DNA from: Planctomycetota bacterium
Lineage (GTDB): Bacteria > Planctomycetota > UBA11346
Direction of reading: 5' to 3'
Length of the DNA: 64,000 nt
Assembly: GCA_016745075.1 (NCBI GenBank)
Contig: JADGDD010000001.1
Span: 683,125-747,124 of the forward strand
In this document: one piece after another, positions 1 to 9,625 of the stretch
How the letters are laid out: each line of letters starts with the position of its first letter
Numbering within the stretch: the stretch's first letter is position 1
The notes under the pieces: generated by a model
What the model saw: only the letters and a program-made list of their open reading frames with translations
Databases searched by the model: none
What the model was told of the DNA's origin: nothing
Position numbers and translations under genes: made by a program

Positions 1-1248
1 AAGGTCTATACTCGCAATAGAATGCGCTGTTGAATAATAGAACAGTTGTTTCTTATTCACGGCTATGGTTCGCGTATCTATTGTAGATTCAGCTGTGTGT
101 ACCCATAGTGTTGTCTGAGTCTTGGTGTTATATGCTGCTACGTTACGAGAAAAGCCATAATAGACCTTCCCTTCTTTTCTGCTTTCCCAACCAATTGTTG
201 CCTGCATACCGCCAGGATTTCCAGGTATAAGCGTTTTCTTCAAGGACATCGTTGCCGCTACATCTGCCTCACCATCAGCAAGATATAAGATGTCCCCTAC
301 TTTTGCTATCCACTTTATTTCATCCTGTAATTCTGGCACACGAATAGACTGAAGTTCTTCACCCGTTTGAGCATCCAACACAAGAACAGTATTTCCATTT
401 CGTAAATAATCTAGAAGATAGAGAACCTTTTTTTCTGCTATCATACAAGAACGGTAAACCACATAGCCAACAGGCATGTCTCTTTGCCATAATACAATAC
501 CGTTATACGCATTTCTTGCCGTCAGCTTGTGCAACGTTTCTTCTTCACGCACATGCTCAGCGTTGCCACCTGTAAGGGTAAAGACACGACCGCCTGCGGT
601 GACGGTCATCGATGGAGTCGCAGCATGATGTGGCCCACTGAGCCATTGCATGCGGTCATGCACTAAAAGGTTTGTGTCATTTGAAACAGCGTTATTATCA
701 GGACCATGAAACCAGTGGGGCCATTCATCCACACCCGTTTGAGGGAGTTTTGTAATGCAATAACCACCTTCTTTTTCTTCAATGTGCACACACTCTATTA
801 AAGAACATTCCTGAATAATTTTGGCATCAGCTCCCACTACAAAAACAAATCCATTCGGATTAATAACACGAAGGCTTTCTTTCAATAATCCATTTGTTAG
901 CCGATCAGCAGGAAGACTGACAACATCAATTAAATTATCAACATACGGTAACACATCTCCCAAGAATAATTCTACAATGACACGAGAACCGAGATGCCCA
1001 GATGCATCTATTTCTTTTTCGGCAGTATCAACAAGCGATTGCTCAGAAAGTAACAGGTGTACAAAACGATTATTACCTGCAACACAGGCCTGTACCACAT
1101 CTGTGTCTGTGCTGTGAAGCAGCACACATAAACTGCTATCAGTAGCGTGTTCTGTGACGTATTCAGATGCATGCATGCCAGTCATACAACACAGGTATAC
1201 TACAATACTCAGTAAAAATGTCCGCAGCACAATTCCTCTTTTTTTCAT
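1..1248 (-). CDS. Secreted PQQ-type beta-propeller protein with decayed methyltransferase-like N-terminus (partial)
   Basis: The gene starts with ATG at 1248 and is open to the window edge, so only its first 416 codons are visible. The N-terminus is a typical signal peptide (MKKRGIVLRTFLLSIV and onward). Residues about 25 to 170 resemble a worn SAM-methyltransferase fold: an LPYVDN segment is followed about 25 residues later by an RVINPNGFVFVVG strand. Next comes a linker with the motif DEWPHWFHGPDNNAVS, then blades typical of quinoprotein/BamB-like propellers (for example VLDAQTGEELQS). The same order occurs in the protein at 41966-45211. The start is one base before the stop of the tandem-SUMF1 gene upstream, so the two are probably co-transcribed. 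No catalytic role can be read; substrate binding or surface assembly is a guess. Confidence 0.8.
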   Translation of the reverse strand, partial: MKKRGIVLRTFLLSIVVYLCCMTGMHASEYVTEHATDSSLCVLLHSTDTDVVQACVAGNNRFVHLLLSEQSLVDTAEKEIDASGHLGSRVIVELFLGDVLPYVDNLIDVVSLPADRLTNGLLKESLRVINPNGFVFVVGADAKIIQECSLIECVHIEEKEGGYCITKLPQTGVDEWPHWFHGPDNNAVSNDTNLLVHDRMQWLSGPHHAATPSMTVTAGGRVFTLTGGNAEHVREEETLHKLTARNAYNGIVLWQRDMPVGYVVYRSCMIAEKKVLYLLDYLRNGNTVLVLDAQTGEELQSIRVPELQDEIKWIAKVGDILYLADGEADVAATMSLKKTLIPGNPGGMQATIGWESRKEGKVYYGFSRNVAAYNTKTQTTLWVHTAESTIDTRTIAVNKKQLFYYSTAHSIASIDL

Positions 1249-1249
1249 A

Positions 1250-4200
1250 TTATTCTATCGCGTACAGCCCATCACTTGCTCCTATGTATACAACACCATT
1301 TGTTGGAGTTGGTGATGACCAGTTTATGGTCCCGTCCGTTGTAAATGTCCATTTTTCAGTACCTTTTTTTGCGTCAAGAGCATACAGCTTGCCATCGGTA
1401 TTACCAAAATAGACAATTCCGTTTGCAACAGATGCCCCAGAATAGCTAACGCCTTCTGTTTTAAATTTCCACGCAAGTTTTCCTGTTTTCTTATCCACAG
1501 CATATATGTATTCATCTATATTAGCTACGTATTGATGAATGTCATCAACTGCCATTGGGGAAAAGAAAGGATGCATTCTTGTCCAATGTTTCTCTTTGTA
1601 TTCATACACTTTCTGAACGGTATTTCCGTATTTATTAGCTTCACAGTTCACGTTATACCCTCGTATACCCTGACCATCTGCGGCAAAAACCATAATTCCG
1701 TCTGATACGGGGGTATGCTGAAAGGTATCACCACCGTTATTATTTAAGGGCGAACGCCCTCTTGATGTTTTCACGCTCACAGAACCTGTACCTGCACTAC
1801 CGCCACAATAATACAAGTTCCCTTTGGCATAGGTAAACGATCCCATATAGGCACAGCCCTTACCGTCTAACTGTTGCCATATATTCTCCCCTGTTTCTAC
1901 ATGAAATGCGGCCTTTGATTCCATTCCATTACAAAAAACATGGTCTTTGAGAATAAGTGGAGACGTTCCTCTTCTAAAGTTATCCTTTGGGCCGCCTTTT
2001 TGTCTGGCTATTTTTTGCTGCCAGATTTTTTCTCCTGTTTTCACATCAAGACCATAGAGGATATTGTCATTTCCGACAAACGTGAGTATTTTATCTTTCC
2101 ATATTGCTGCCGTTGATTTAACGGTTTCATTGCCCGTTATTTTGAATGACCACTTAACGGAACCGTCTGTTTTATTCAATGCATACATATGACCATCATC
2201 ACAACCGACGTAAACAGTATCTCCGACAACGGTCGGAGACGAATCTATGCCTTTACTTGTCTCAAATTTCCATTTTAAACCGGTAAGTGATGGCACACCC
2301 GTTGTTGGATAATTACTAGATCTATGAATATTCCCTCTGTACATAGTCCCTTGTCCAGCTTCAATAGTTGAAAGATCAACATCCCAAATAACTTTTTCAG
2401 AGGTATCTTTCTCTGCTGGTTGTACACCAGGCTCACTCCGAACCATTCTAAAACCTAATTCTGGATAGGCAGAAATTGATTTTGGCATACCTGTATAAAA
2501 ATTTTCAGGGGTCAACTTTTCACTTATGCCTCTTCGTGTGAGTTTTATAGAACGTACAGAATAGGCACCGCCTTTTATAGTTGCCCAAGAAACTTCATCC
2601 CGCGGGTTTTCTCTATCCAATTTTTTCTTAGTTGTAGCCCACGTATATTCATAGACGTTTCCCAGAACATCATACAGCCCCCAAGCATTTGGTTCTGACG
2701 TACCAATTGGCATTGTTTTTCCGTCAGTATTATCCCACGCCCATACATGTTTCTCGCCTTTTTGTGGGTTTTTCATTGTGGGATATCGTTCACCAGCATA
2801 AGCCATGTATTCCCATTCTGCTTCTGTTGGTAATCGATATCCATCTGCTTCCCATTTTACATACGCAAAATGTGTAAGTGTCATAACATTTGCTTGTTGA
2901 GCATGCCCTGAATGTAAAATATTATTATCTTTAGGGGCATACATTTCACCTCTAAACATATTACTAAGCTTCAACACTTCTGTTTTTTCGGCATCTTTGT
3001 AGTACATGGGCGTTTTGCCGGTCATTTCAGAATACGCATTTAGCCACAAGAACGTATCATAAAAACTCATCGTGGTAGCAGGTTCATCAGCAGTAAATGT
3101 ATGATCTTTATATTGATGCGTCATGCTTCCCATAGCACCGTCATGATTAAAGGTGTACCCATTCATTACAGCCCAGTTATAAACAATACGCCACAGTGCG
3201 TAAGAGACCTCTGTTGTTCCTGTTTCAAATGGGAGAATACTCACTTCAAACTTCCTTCGACCATTACCATAGAAGAAAGTGCCAGCATCGAGGGCTTTCA
3301 TTGTAACCTTGATGTCATCCGCAAGCGTCGCTGGTACCTCTTTTTCTGGCAAAACTTTTTCTCCGTTGGCAAATGTCCATTCTGGAATGATGCCATCTCT
3401 ATACCCAACTTCTGTGTCAGCGTTTATGACTGGTTTTTTTCCAGTGCCTTCATAACGCAATACTCGAAAACCAATATTATAACTTCCAAGAGATGGTATT
3501 TCTCCATACATGAGCGCAGGAGTTTTCGAAACATCTACGGGGTGTCGAAATCCGCCACCAAGAACAGTGTGCGTTGTTTGCGTTGCAGGATCAAACACAT
3601 CATCAGCATCCCAGACAAACTCCCATACATTTCCGAACATGTCATACAAACCGTTTGTATTGGCTTCGCCTGTGCCAACAGCAACCGTTCTCTGGTCTTG
3701 ACCTGCCGATTTTTGTAACTGAGTCGTACCATAGGCGCTTTTCCATTCAGAAATGGTCGGCAACCGGTATCCATCTGCCTCCCAATCAACATACACCTTG
3801 GGTTGCCAGTCGAAATTATCTGACTGTTGTCGCTCTTTTATGATATGTAACACATCCGTCTTCTCTGGGTCAGCGTAATAAGCCGGCCTTTTTCCTTCGT
3901 ATTGACTCAAGGCATTGCACCATGCTACAGCATCGTACCAGGTCATACATGTTGCTGGTTCCTGTGCCTGATGGCCAAAGTCTCCAACCTTCATACTTCC
4001 CATGTCTCCGTTTTGGTCAAAGACATATCCTGGAGTTTTTCCCCACTGAGGACGAGCGAACCATTTATATATTCGTCGCCATATTTCGTAGTTTGTTTCT
4101 GTTTCAGCTATATAAAAATCTTCTCCTGCTGGCTTACGCATATTTATGGCTTCGCTTGGTCGCCATGGACGAGTAACGGTTCCTTTTACTTCAAACCCAC

Positions 4201-5149
4201 CCCACTTTAACCAACATGCTCCAGGTGTGACATCCGTTTTTGCTGCTATCCACCCAACAACGTTAATATTCTCCATAAGAATATCTTCAAACTGTAGATC
4301 ACTTGTGATGTACCCTAAGTCATACGGAGCTTTGGGATTCCATTTTGCCCACTTCATTTTCGCAGGAAAAATGGAGTGGACTATCAGTGCGTTTGCTGTC
4401 TTTTCATTACTTGGTTCAATATCACAATCGTATGCTGAAAGATAAAATTGCTCCCCAATTCGTATAACAAAACGGCCTTCGTTATAGCTCTTCCAAACTC
4501 TTGAAATACGAACGTGCATTTCGCTGTTTTCATCAAATGATACAATATTACTATCGCCACCGTTAAGAAAATCATCTTTTTTCCATAAATATGTAGCAAA
4601 AACACGTAAGGCCTCGCCTTTTCCCGCTGCGTAGGCATTGAAGCTCATATCATCAAACATGTTTCCATAATCTGTATTGATGCATGTTTCTGAAAAATTT
4701 GGTTTTTTGTTGTGAAAGTAACCCGTTGCACCACCGTAGAAAATAGCATTATTACCGCCATATATTCTGTAATCATCAGGAAATTGGTTGAAAGGTTTGT
4801 CTAGACTGAATGCGAAATAAGCGAGAGAATCATTATTCTTCCCATCTTTTTCAAAATCAAGATTAAGAACCTCACCTTTTCCTTTACCGCCACGTAGGCC
4901 TGCAAACCGTGCAGTAAAGGATTGATCATCCCCAAAATCGATAATAGGACAGCTAGTTTTTACAAATTCTGCATTACCATCCGCTGGCCGAGCCTGCCAT
5001 GGACGCTTAGGCGGCAACTCATATGGAACAACCCATTCTTCTGGATTAACAGCAACCTTTTTCTTTTTCTTTTTTGCAGCGGCATCCACTACATTTACCG
5101 TACACAACAAAACACCTAAACAGACAATTATAGCAGTGTTCTTCTTCAT
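1250..5149 (-). CDS. Secreted fusion: tandem SUMF1/FGE-like domains plus C-terminal PQQ beta-propeller
   Basis: This 1299-residue protein starts at ATG 5149, chosen because AAGGGG lies 7 bases upstream and a signal peptide (MKKNTAIIVCLGVLLC) begins there. Order: signal peptide; Lys-rich linker; beta-sandwich-like domain, about 40-325; first SUMF1 (FGE-sulfatase) domain, about 345-565, with GYRLPTISEW, GLYDMFGNVWEF and GFRVLR; second SUMF1 domain, about 615-905, with GYRLPTEAEWEY and GLYDVLGNVYEY; PQQ-type propeller, about 935-1299, with repeated VYVG..DG..YALN..G..KW units. Both SUMF1 domains lack the cysteines used by true formylglycine-generating enzymes in the final RGGS-type segment, so catalysis is unlikely and ligand binding is the better guess. 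The separate genes at 24797-27805 and 23570-24784 together have the same architecture. Confidence 0.88.
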   Translation of the reverse strand: MKKNTAIIVCLGVLLCTVNVVDAAAKKKKKKVAVNPEEWVVPYELPPKRPWQARPADGNAEFVKTSCPIIDFGDDQSFTARFAGLRGGKGKGEVLNLDFEKDGKNNDSLAYFAFSLDKPFNQFPDDYRIYGGNNAIFYGGATGYFHNKKPNFSETCINTDYGNMFDDMSFNAYAAGKGEALRVFATYLWKKDDFLNGGDSNIVSFDENSEMHVRISRVWKSYNEGRFVIRIGEQFYLSAYDCDIEPSNEKTANALIVHSIFPAKMKWAKWNPKAPYDLGYITSDLQFEDILMENINVVGWIAAKTDVTPGACWLKWGGFEVKGTVTRPWRPSEAINMRKPAGEDFYIAETETNYEIWRRIYKWFARPQWGKTPGYVFDQNGDMGSMKVGDFGHQAQEPATCMTWYDAVAWCNALSQYEGKRPAYYADPEKTDVLHIIKERQQSDNFDWQPKVYVDWEADGYRLPTISEWKSAYGTTQLQKSAGQDQRTVAVGTGEANTNGLYDMFGNVWEFVWDADDVFDPATQTTHTVLGGGFRHPVDVSKTPALMYGEIPSLGSYNIGFRVLRYEGTGKKPVINADTEVGYRDGIIPEWTFANGEKVLPEKEVPATLADDIKVTMKALDAGTFFYGNGRRKFEVSILPFETGTTEVSYALWRIVYNWAVMNGYTFNHDGAMGSMTHQYKDHTFTADEPATTMSFYDTFLWLNAYSEMTGKTPMYYKDAEKTEVLKLSNMFRGEMYAPKDNNILHSGHAQQANVMTLTHFAYVKWEADGYRLPTEAEWEYMAYAGERYPTMKNPQKGEKHVWAWDNTDGKTMPIGTSEPNAWGLYDVLGNVYEYTWATTKKKLDRENPRDEVSWATIKGGAYSVRSIKLTRRGISEKLTPENFYTGMPKSISAYPELGFRMVRSEPGVQPAEKDTSEKVIWDVDLSTIEAGQGTMYRGNIHRSSNYPTTGVPSLTGLKWKFETSKGIDSSPTVVGDTVYVGCDDGHMYALNKTDGSVKWSFKITGNETVKSTAAIWKDKILTFVGNDNILYGLDVKTGEKIWQQKIARQKGGPKDNFRRGTSPLILKDHVFCNGMESKAAFHVETGENIWQQLDGKGCAYMGSFTYAKGNLYYCGGSAGTGSVSVKTSRGRSPLNNNGGDTFQHTPVSDGIMVFAADGQGIRGYNVNCEANKYGNTVQKVYEYKEKHWTRMHPFFSPMAVDDIHQYVANIDEYIYAVDKKTGKLAWKFKTEGVSYSGASVANGIVYFGNTDGKLYALDAKKGTEKWTFTTDGTINWSSPTPTNGVVYIGASDGLYAIE

Positions 5150-5160
5150 AGAGATACCCC

Positions 5161-5337
5161 TTAACATATATTCTTTTTATATTGTAACGCGTATATGCTG
5201 CTGCTTGCTTTAGCAGTCACACTTCCTTGCCTCACTTCACATGAGGTATCACATGCAGATACAGAGTTTTCTGACGCTAAAAATACGCCAAAAAGGAGCG
5301 TGAAATCGATACTTACTGTCATAATGACGTCATTCAT
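5161..5337 (-). CDS. Possible 58-residue secreted Cys-containing peptide
   Basis: An ATG at 5337 opens a 58-codon frame whose TAA sits just before the Shine-Dalgarno sequence of the SUMF1-PQQ fusion gene. AGGAGG at 5349-5354 lies 11 bases upstream, rather far. The product would begin MNDVIMTVSIDFTLLFGVFL, a signal-peptide-like stretch, followed by a short tail with three cysteines (CDTSC motif and a final C). It fills most of the otherwise empty 252-base gap between 5149 and 5402. It could be a leader peptide, a small secreted protein or chance. I recognise no family. Confidence 0.35.
   Translation of the reverse strand: MNDVIMTVSIDFTLLFGVFLASENSVSACDTSCEVRQGSVTAKASSSIYALQYKKNIC
5323..5334. 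repeat. Perfect 12-bp palindrome AATGACGTCATT
   Basis: The palindrome AATGACGTCATT lies in the intergenic region downstream of the IclR-led operon and overlaps codons 2 to 5 of the small ORF at 5161-5337. It could be a regulator site for the downstream SUMF1-PQQ gene. No regulator can be assigned and it may be chance. Confidence 0.3.
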
Positions 5338-5401
5338 GCAAATACAGCCCTCCTTTATCTTTATTAGCAGAAAAACGGAAATGATTACACTTTATTTACT
5401 T

Positions 5402-8400
5402 CTAATAGCGCCCCATAAGGTTGATAGCTTGAACTGTTCTCATTTTCTCTTCGGATACATCCGGAACGGCCCCTTTAAGCCACGATTTGGCTCGATAGTT
5501 AAATTCCAGCCCCGTCTCAGGCAAACATTTTAATGGTGCCGTTTGTCCAGCTAAGGGAAGTCCTCGTAGCTTTGGTGCTGTGTCCTGAGGCTCATGACAC
5601 CCAATACAACTTTTTGTTTCATTAGGCCGCACTCCCATCCAAACTAATTGATTACCGACAACTTGCCGATCTGAATCAAGAACCTGCAACTGGATAAACC
5701 GATCAGCAGGAACTTCTATCATAAAAGAACCATCAACCGCTAGTGGGTTGGTTCCAAGCACTCGGCCTTCCATACCAATGTGATTTTTCCATGAATGCTT
5801 CGTTAACGGTATTTTCTTGCGTGTTTCCTTACCCAGTTCAATAGATGTTCTCTTATGCAAAGCCTCAACATCTATCTGTCCTTGTTTTTGATGACGACCA
5901 ACTGCTGGTAACCCCTCTAATACTCGTATCCAACGACCACGAGTACTCACCCTTTTTTCCTGAGATATCTTTGCAGATTGGCAAAATAAACGGCCTGTAT
6001 AGGAATTACTTGCAGGCATACTAACAGCTTCCATAGGAGTTTTACGAACAATGAGTGGACGCGCTTCGTAATCCGCTGTACTTGGGTCGTTATATATCTC
6101 TGTGAATGCTCCTGTTTTCACGTCCACAGTATACAAGCCAAGGTCAATGGCATCATACCACAAAGGGTCCCAGCTTTCACCTTGGTTCCCGCCCCGCTCT
6201 TTGAGTTTTTTCATTGTTTTTTCGTCTTTTTGTCCGGCACTACACAACACAAGCTCTTCTCCAAGTGGAAACGGTGTCGTTACAGCCCAATTCGGATCAT
6301 GTGGAATAGTATATTCAGGATCAAGACGACCTGGCCCAACAATTTGTAAACCATTCGGAGATGATAAAATAACTCGCCCTGTTTCACCAATTGGTTGCGG
6401 CTGTGTTCCTTGAAGTGTCCTATGCCGAGATTTTCCTCCTCCTTGTGTAAAAACTTCACCACCGGACTTATCCTTACTTAATAGATCACTCCAATAAAGC
6501 CTCCGTTCTGGTCCATATAATACAGAGGCTTTATACCCATCAGGGAACATTGCTTCCAAATTTTGCTCAAGTTTCATATCTGAATAAAATACTTCGAGTC
6601 GTGTAAAAACGATACGCCCATCAGCCATTATTGCCGGTTCATTATCTCTGCCCGTATTAAACCCTATAACGGATATGTGTGAACCGTCTGCATTCATAAT
6701 AGTCAAACCATTACAAGCATACCCATGATATTCATCACGAGTACCAAGTCTCGTTGAAGAAAAGACAATACGACCATCAGGGAGGTATACACCACCAACA
6801 TCATGATACGGACCAAAAGTTAACTGTTTGAGTCCTGTCCCATCGCTATTCATCTGAAAAAGATGCCACCAAGGATCGGTATTACCGCCACGATATGAAA
6901 AAAGTATTTTGGTGGCATCCCATGACACTTCACAATCTGCCACATAGCCTTCTGTATACTGTGTTAGTGCCTGTTCTGTTTTCGTAATTGTATTGTACAG
7001 GAAAATATTATTGCCTGGCCTATAAGCAGGACCTGCATCACTCGTTATATAGGTTTGTCTCCAGATATCCAAATGGTACCAATTGGGCATATTTTTACTA
7101 CCTTTGATAAAGATTATCTTTTCTGGGACACCTGAAATAGACGCTGTAGCTGTACATGCTGCTGACTGTGGTGATTCTATTGGCGGACTAGAAGCAATAG
7201 CTGGTGGTAATGGCAACCCTCTGCGCCAGAGTGCTTCTTTTGCAACCATCCTGACAATATGAAACTGGTCGGTATTATCTTCTGCCAATAATGTCCGAAA
7301 CACTTCTAGGGCTACCGGAGTATCAAGTTCATCTAACGCAAGCGCTGCCGCATGTCGAATTTCCAAAGCGTTCATATTATCATTCAAAATAGTCACCAAA
7401 AGGTTATCATAAGAATCTGCCTGTAAGCGACCTAATGCTCGTATAAGCGCTTCTCTCCAACGCGGACCGGGGGCATTGTATTCTTCCCAGAGGAATACAC
7501 CATTAAACCCGTAATCTCCTTCCCGTTTGGACTCTCTCAATAAAGTCCCTATAACATCTGATGCCTCTTGTGCATTCATAAGCATAAGAGCCTTTGTTGC
7601 TTGTAAGCGAAGCATGTAATCATCATTCGTAAGGAGCTTTATTAAAAATGGTATATCATTTTCATGTGTACAATAGACATGGAGCCAAGACGATTTATCA
7701 ATTTTTATTTTTTCAAATGCCTCATACGTAGGTCGATCTGCCATTTCTTTTTCAAGACCACACGCCCGAAAAACAGTGTCTGCCGCGGCTTGTCTCAAGC
7801 CAACAAGATCAAGTAAATGTGCCAAAACCAAGTGCATGCTTTCCTGTTCGTAAAAAATAGCAGCATCCTTTTCTGCCGGTGTGTTTGCCAAAAAATATGG
7901 CGCACAATGAGACATTAAGAAAAAGTTATCACCAGTCGAATCTGACAACCGTGACAATGAAAACATCAAGGCATACGGTGTTTCAAACATTTTATTATCT
8001 GCTTCTGAAACCCCGTTGTCATCATTGGGGTGCAACGCACCTTTTTCATTCATCACTGTTTTTGAATATGATGGAAATATTTGAAGCATTGCTCTTGTCG
8101 CCTTATGGGACAGTTCAGCATTACAAGAAAAATCCCCTAACGCATCTGCTGCATATCTCGCATAGATTCTATGCGGTAAAAAATCAATCAGTTCATCCAA
8201 GGCTGCTTGTGTTCCGTGACGACCAAGACTACGTAGAGCTGTTAACACTATTTTCTTTTCTATGTTCGTATCAGAATAATAATCATTTCGTCCGAGTCTA
8301 TGTCGCACCACCCGCCCTTGTTCATCGTGTTTCAAACGCATTTTTTTATAGGGAGCAAGTACATCTTTTAAAAGTGTGAAAGATTGACCTTTCTTGAAAA

Positions 8401-9625
8401 CAGCCAGCGCTCGAACAGCTCGTAATACCTGCTCTTTATCATCTCTATACGCATTACTGTTCTCATCTACACCTTGTTCCTTATACACAACGGATTTATT
8501 GTTCAACAATTCAACTACATCATAAGGGACTTCGTTTTGAGAGATGTTTTCACACCACACCTGCCATTCTTTTTGCTGTTCTACTTGTATCTCTTTATCA
8601 GCTAGGGCATTAAATGGAAAAAGCATTCCTGTTAGATTTTCTAAGGCGTATGCTGCCGCTTGCCGCACCACCCAACTATCATCATTGAGCAAAGAGAAAA
8701 CTGCTGCTATGTCTACTTGTCCACCACACCAACCCAACATAATTACAGCTTCTTTTCTAACATTTTCAGAGGGGTCTGTAAGCATATTGCGAACATACAC
8801 GGTTTCTGAATAAGCCCGTAAATAGGCAAGACGTTCTAGTGCCACTGCTCGAATGGCAGCATCATCAGAATCTAAGCGTTCAATTTCTATTTTGATATTC
8901 TTTTGATATGGAGTCAGCTTTTGAGATTTTTGAATACCATTTGTAAATGACATCAATTTTCGCAGTTTTGTCACTATTTGTCCCAATTTGTCACACATGC
9001 CCTCATCGTCTTTGTTGAATGTTTTCTCTAACACGAACAACTCTTGAAACAGCAGGTCTATTTCCTCTTGAATAGCTGTGCCATCCTCTTCACCTTCTAT
9101 TTGATTGTTAAAACGTACCGCCGTCTGCACGGTAAATGGTGTAAGATACATCAGCTCTGGATACAATTGCATCATTTTTTCACGTATTAAAAGCCGGTTT
9201 TGTATGTCTCTATAAAGTTCGATCCACCCGCTTCCATTCCATGATACATTCTTGTTTTTTGTCAGTGCCAACAATGTTTTTTCGTATGGCTCCGACTGTG
9301 TTCCGGTTTTCCATATTAACTCATTCATCATTTTACGAAATTTTGCACTACATTGCGTTGCGTAAAAATATTCATAAAAAATAGGGTTTTGCATCCACTC
9401 AGATTCTTTTGGAAAATCGGATTTTATCGCAGCCTCTAGATAACGGTTTGCGTGCTTATTTCCCCTCTTACCAATAGATGCTTTATAGGCAGTTCGAATA
9501 TAACCGAGGGTCTCTACCCATGTGGATTTCTTTTCATACAAATAAGAAAAACGAGACTCTTCTCCAGAAAGGTTTACTGCCATAGATGCTAAAATGCACA
9601 ACAACAATCCACATATTTTATTCAT
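5402..9625 (-). CDS. Secreted HEAT-repeat plus hydrazine-synthase-alpha-like propeller cytochrome, one heme motif
   Basis: This 1407-residue protein has a signal peptide (MNKICGLLLCILASMAV), a helical region to about 240, and HEAT-like repeats from about 240 to 820 (for example SENVRKEAVIMLGWCG and DSWVVRQAAAYALENL). A TolB/WD40-like propeller follows from about 860 to 1250 (MNSDGTGLKQLTFG, MADGRIVFTR). Near the C-terminus is one c-type heme motif, CIGCHEP (C1340-H1344). Propeller plus CIGCH is the layout of the HZS_alpha family, the middle domain of anammox hydrazine synthase alpha. Unlike the paralogue at 10572-13952 it ends about 64 residues after this heme, so the second-heme domain is missing. 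Its ATG overlaps the previous stop by one base (TAATG), so translation is probably coupled. It is the last gene of the IclR-led operon. Redox or ligand-binding function is inference. Confidence 0.85.
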   Translation of the reverse strand: MNKICGLLLCILASMAVNLSGEESRFSYLYEKKSTWVETLGYIRTAYKASIGKRGNKHANRYLEAAIKSDFPKESEWMQNPIFYEYFYATQCSAKFRKMMNELIWKTGTQSEPYEKTLLALTKNKNVSWNGSGWIELYRDIQNRLLIREKMMQLYPELMYLTPFTVQTAVRFNNQIEGEEDGTAIQEEIDLLFQELFVLEKTFNKDDEGMCDKLGQIVTKLRKLMSFTNGIQKSQKLTPYQKNIKIEIERLDSDDAAIRAVALERLAYLRAYSETVYVRNMLTDPSENVRKEAVIMLGWCGGQVDIAAVFSLLNDDSWVVRQAAAYALENLTGMLFPFNALADKEIQVEQQKEWQVWCENISQNEVPYDVVELLNNKSVVYKEQGVDENSNAYRDDKEQVLRAVRALAVFKKGQSFTLLKDVLAPYKKMRLKHDEQGRVVRHRLGRNDYYSDTNIEKKIVLTALRSLGRHGTQAALDELIDFLPHRIYARYAADALGDFSCNAELSHKATRAMLQIFPSYSKTVMNEKGALHPNDDNGVSEADNKMFETPYALMFSLSRLSDSTGDNFFLMSHCAPYFLANTPAEKDAAIFYEQESMHLVLAHLLDLVGLRQAAADTVFRACGLEKEMADRPTYEAFEKIKIDKSSWLHVYCTHENDIPFLIKLLTNDDYMLRLQATKALMLMNAQEASDVIGTLLRESKREGDYGFNGVFLWEEYNAPGPRWREALIRALGRLQADSYDNLLVTILNDNMNALEIRHAAALALDELDTPVALEVFRTLLAEDNTDQFHIVRMVAKEALWRRGLPLPPAIASSPPIESPQSAACTATASISGVPEKIIFIKGSKNMPNWYHLDIWRQTYITSDAGPAYRPGNNIFLYNTITKTEQALTQYTEGYVADCEVSWDATKILFSYRGGNTDPWWHLFQMNSDGTGLKQLTFGPYHDVGGVYLPDGRIVFSSTRLGTRDEYHGYACNGLTIMNADGSHISVIGFNTGRDNEPAIMADGRIVFTRLEVFYSDMKLEQNLEAMFPDGYKASVLYGPERRLYWSDLLSKDKSGGEVFTQGGGKSRHRTLQGTQPQPIGETGRVILSSPNGLQIVGPGRLDPEYTIPHDPNWAVTTPFPLGEELVLCSAGQKDEKTMKKLKERGGNQGESWDPLWYDAIDLGLYTVDVKTGAFTEIYNDPSTADYEARPLIVRKTPMEAVSMPASNSYTGRLFCQSAKISQEKRVSTRGRWIRVLEGLPAVGRHQKQGQIDVEALHKRTSIELGKETRKKIPLTKHSWKNHIGMEGRVLGTNPLAVDGSFMIEVPADRFIQLQVLDSDRQVVGNQLVWMGVRPNETKSCIGCHEPQDTAPKLRGLPLAGQTAPLKCLPETGLEFNYRAKSWLKGAVPDVSEEKMRTVQAINLMGRY

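Noticed and set aside
3101..3718. A plus-strand open frame of 205 codons.
   Set aside because: It is antisense to the SUMF1 domains of the gene at 1250-5149, has no RBS or recognisable motif, and its composition is what antisense of that gene would give.
7879..8379. A plus-strand open frame of 166 codons.
   Set aside because: Antisense to the HEAT-repeat region, with no motif or translation signal.
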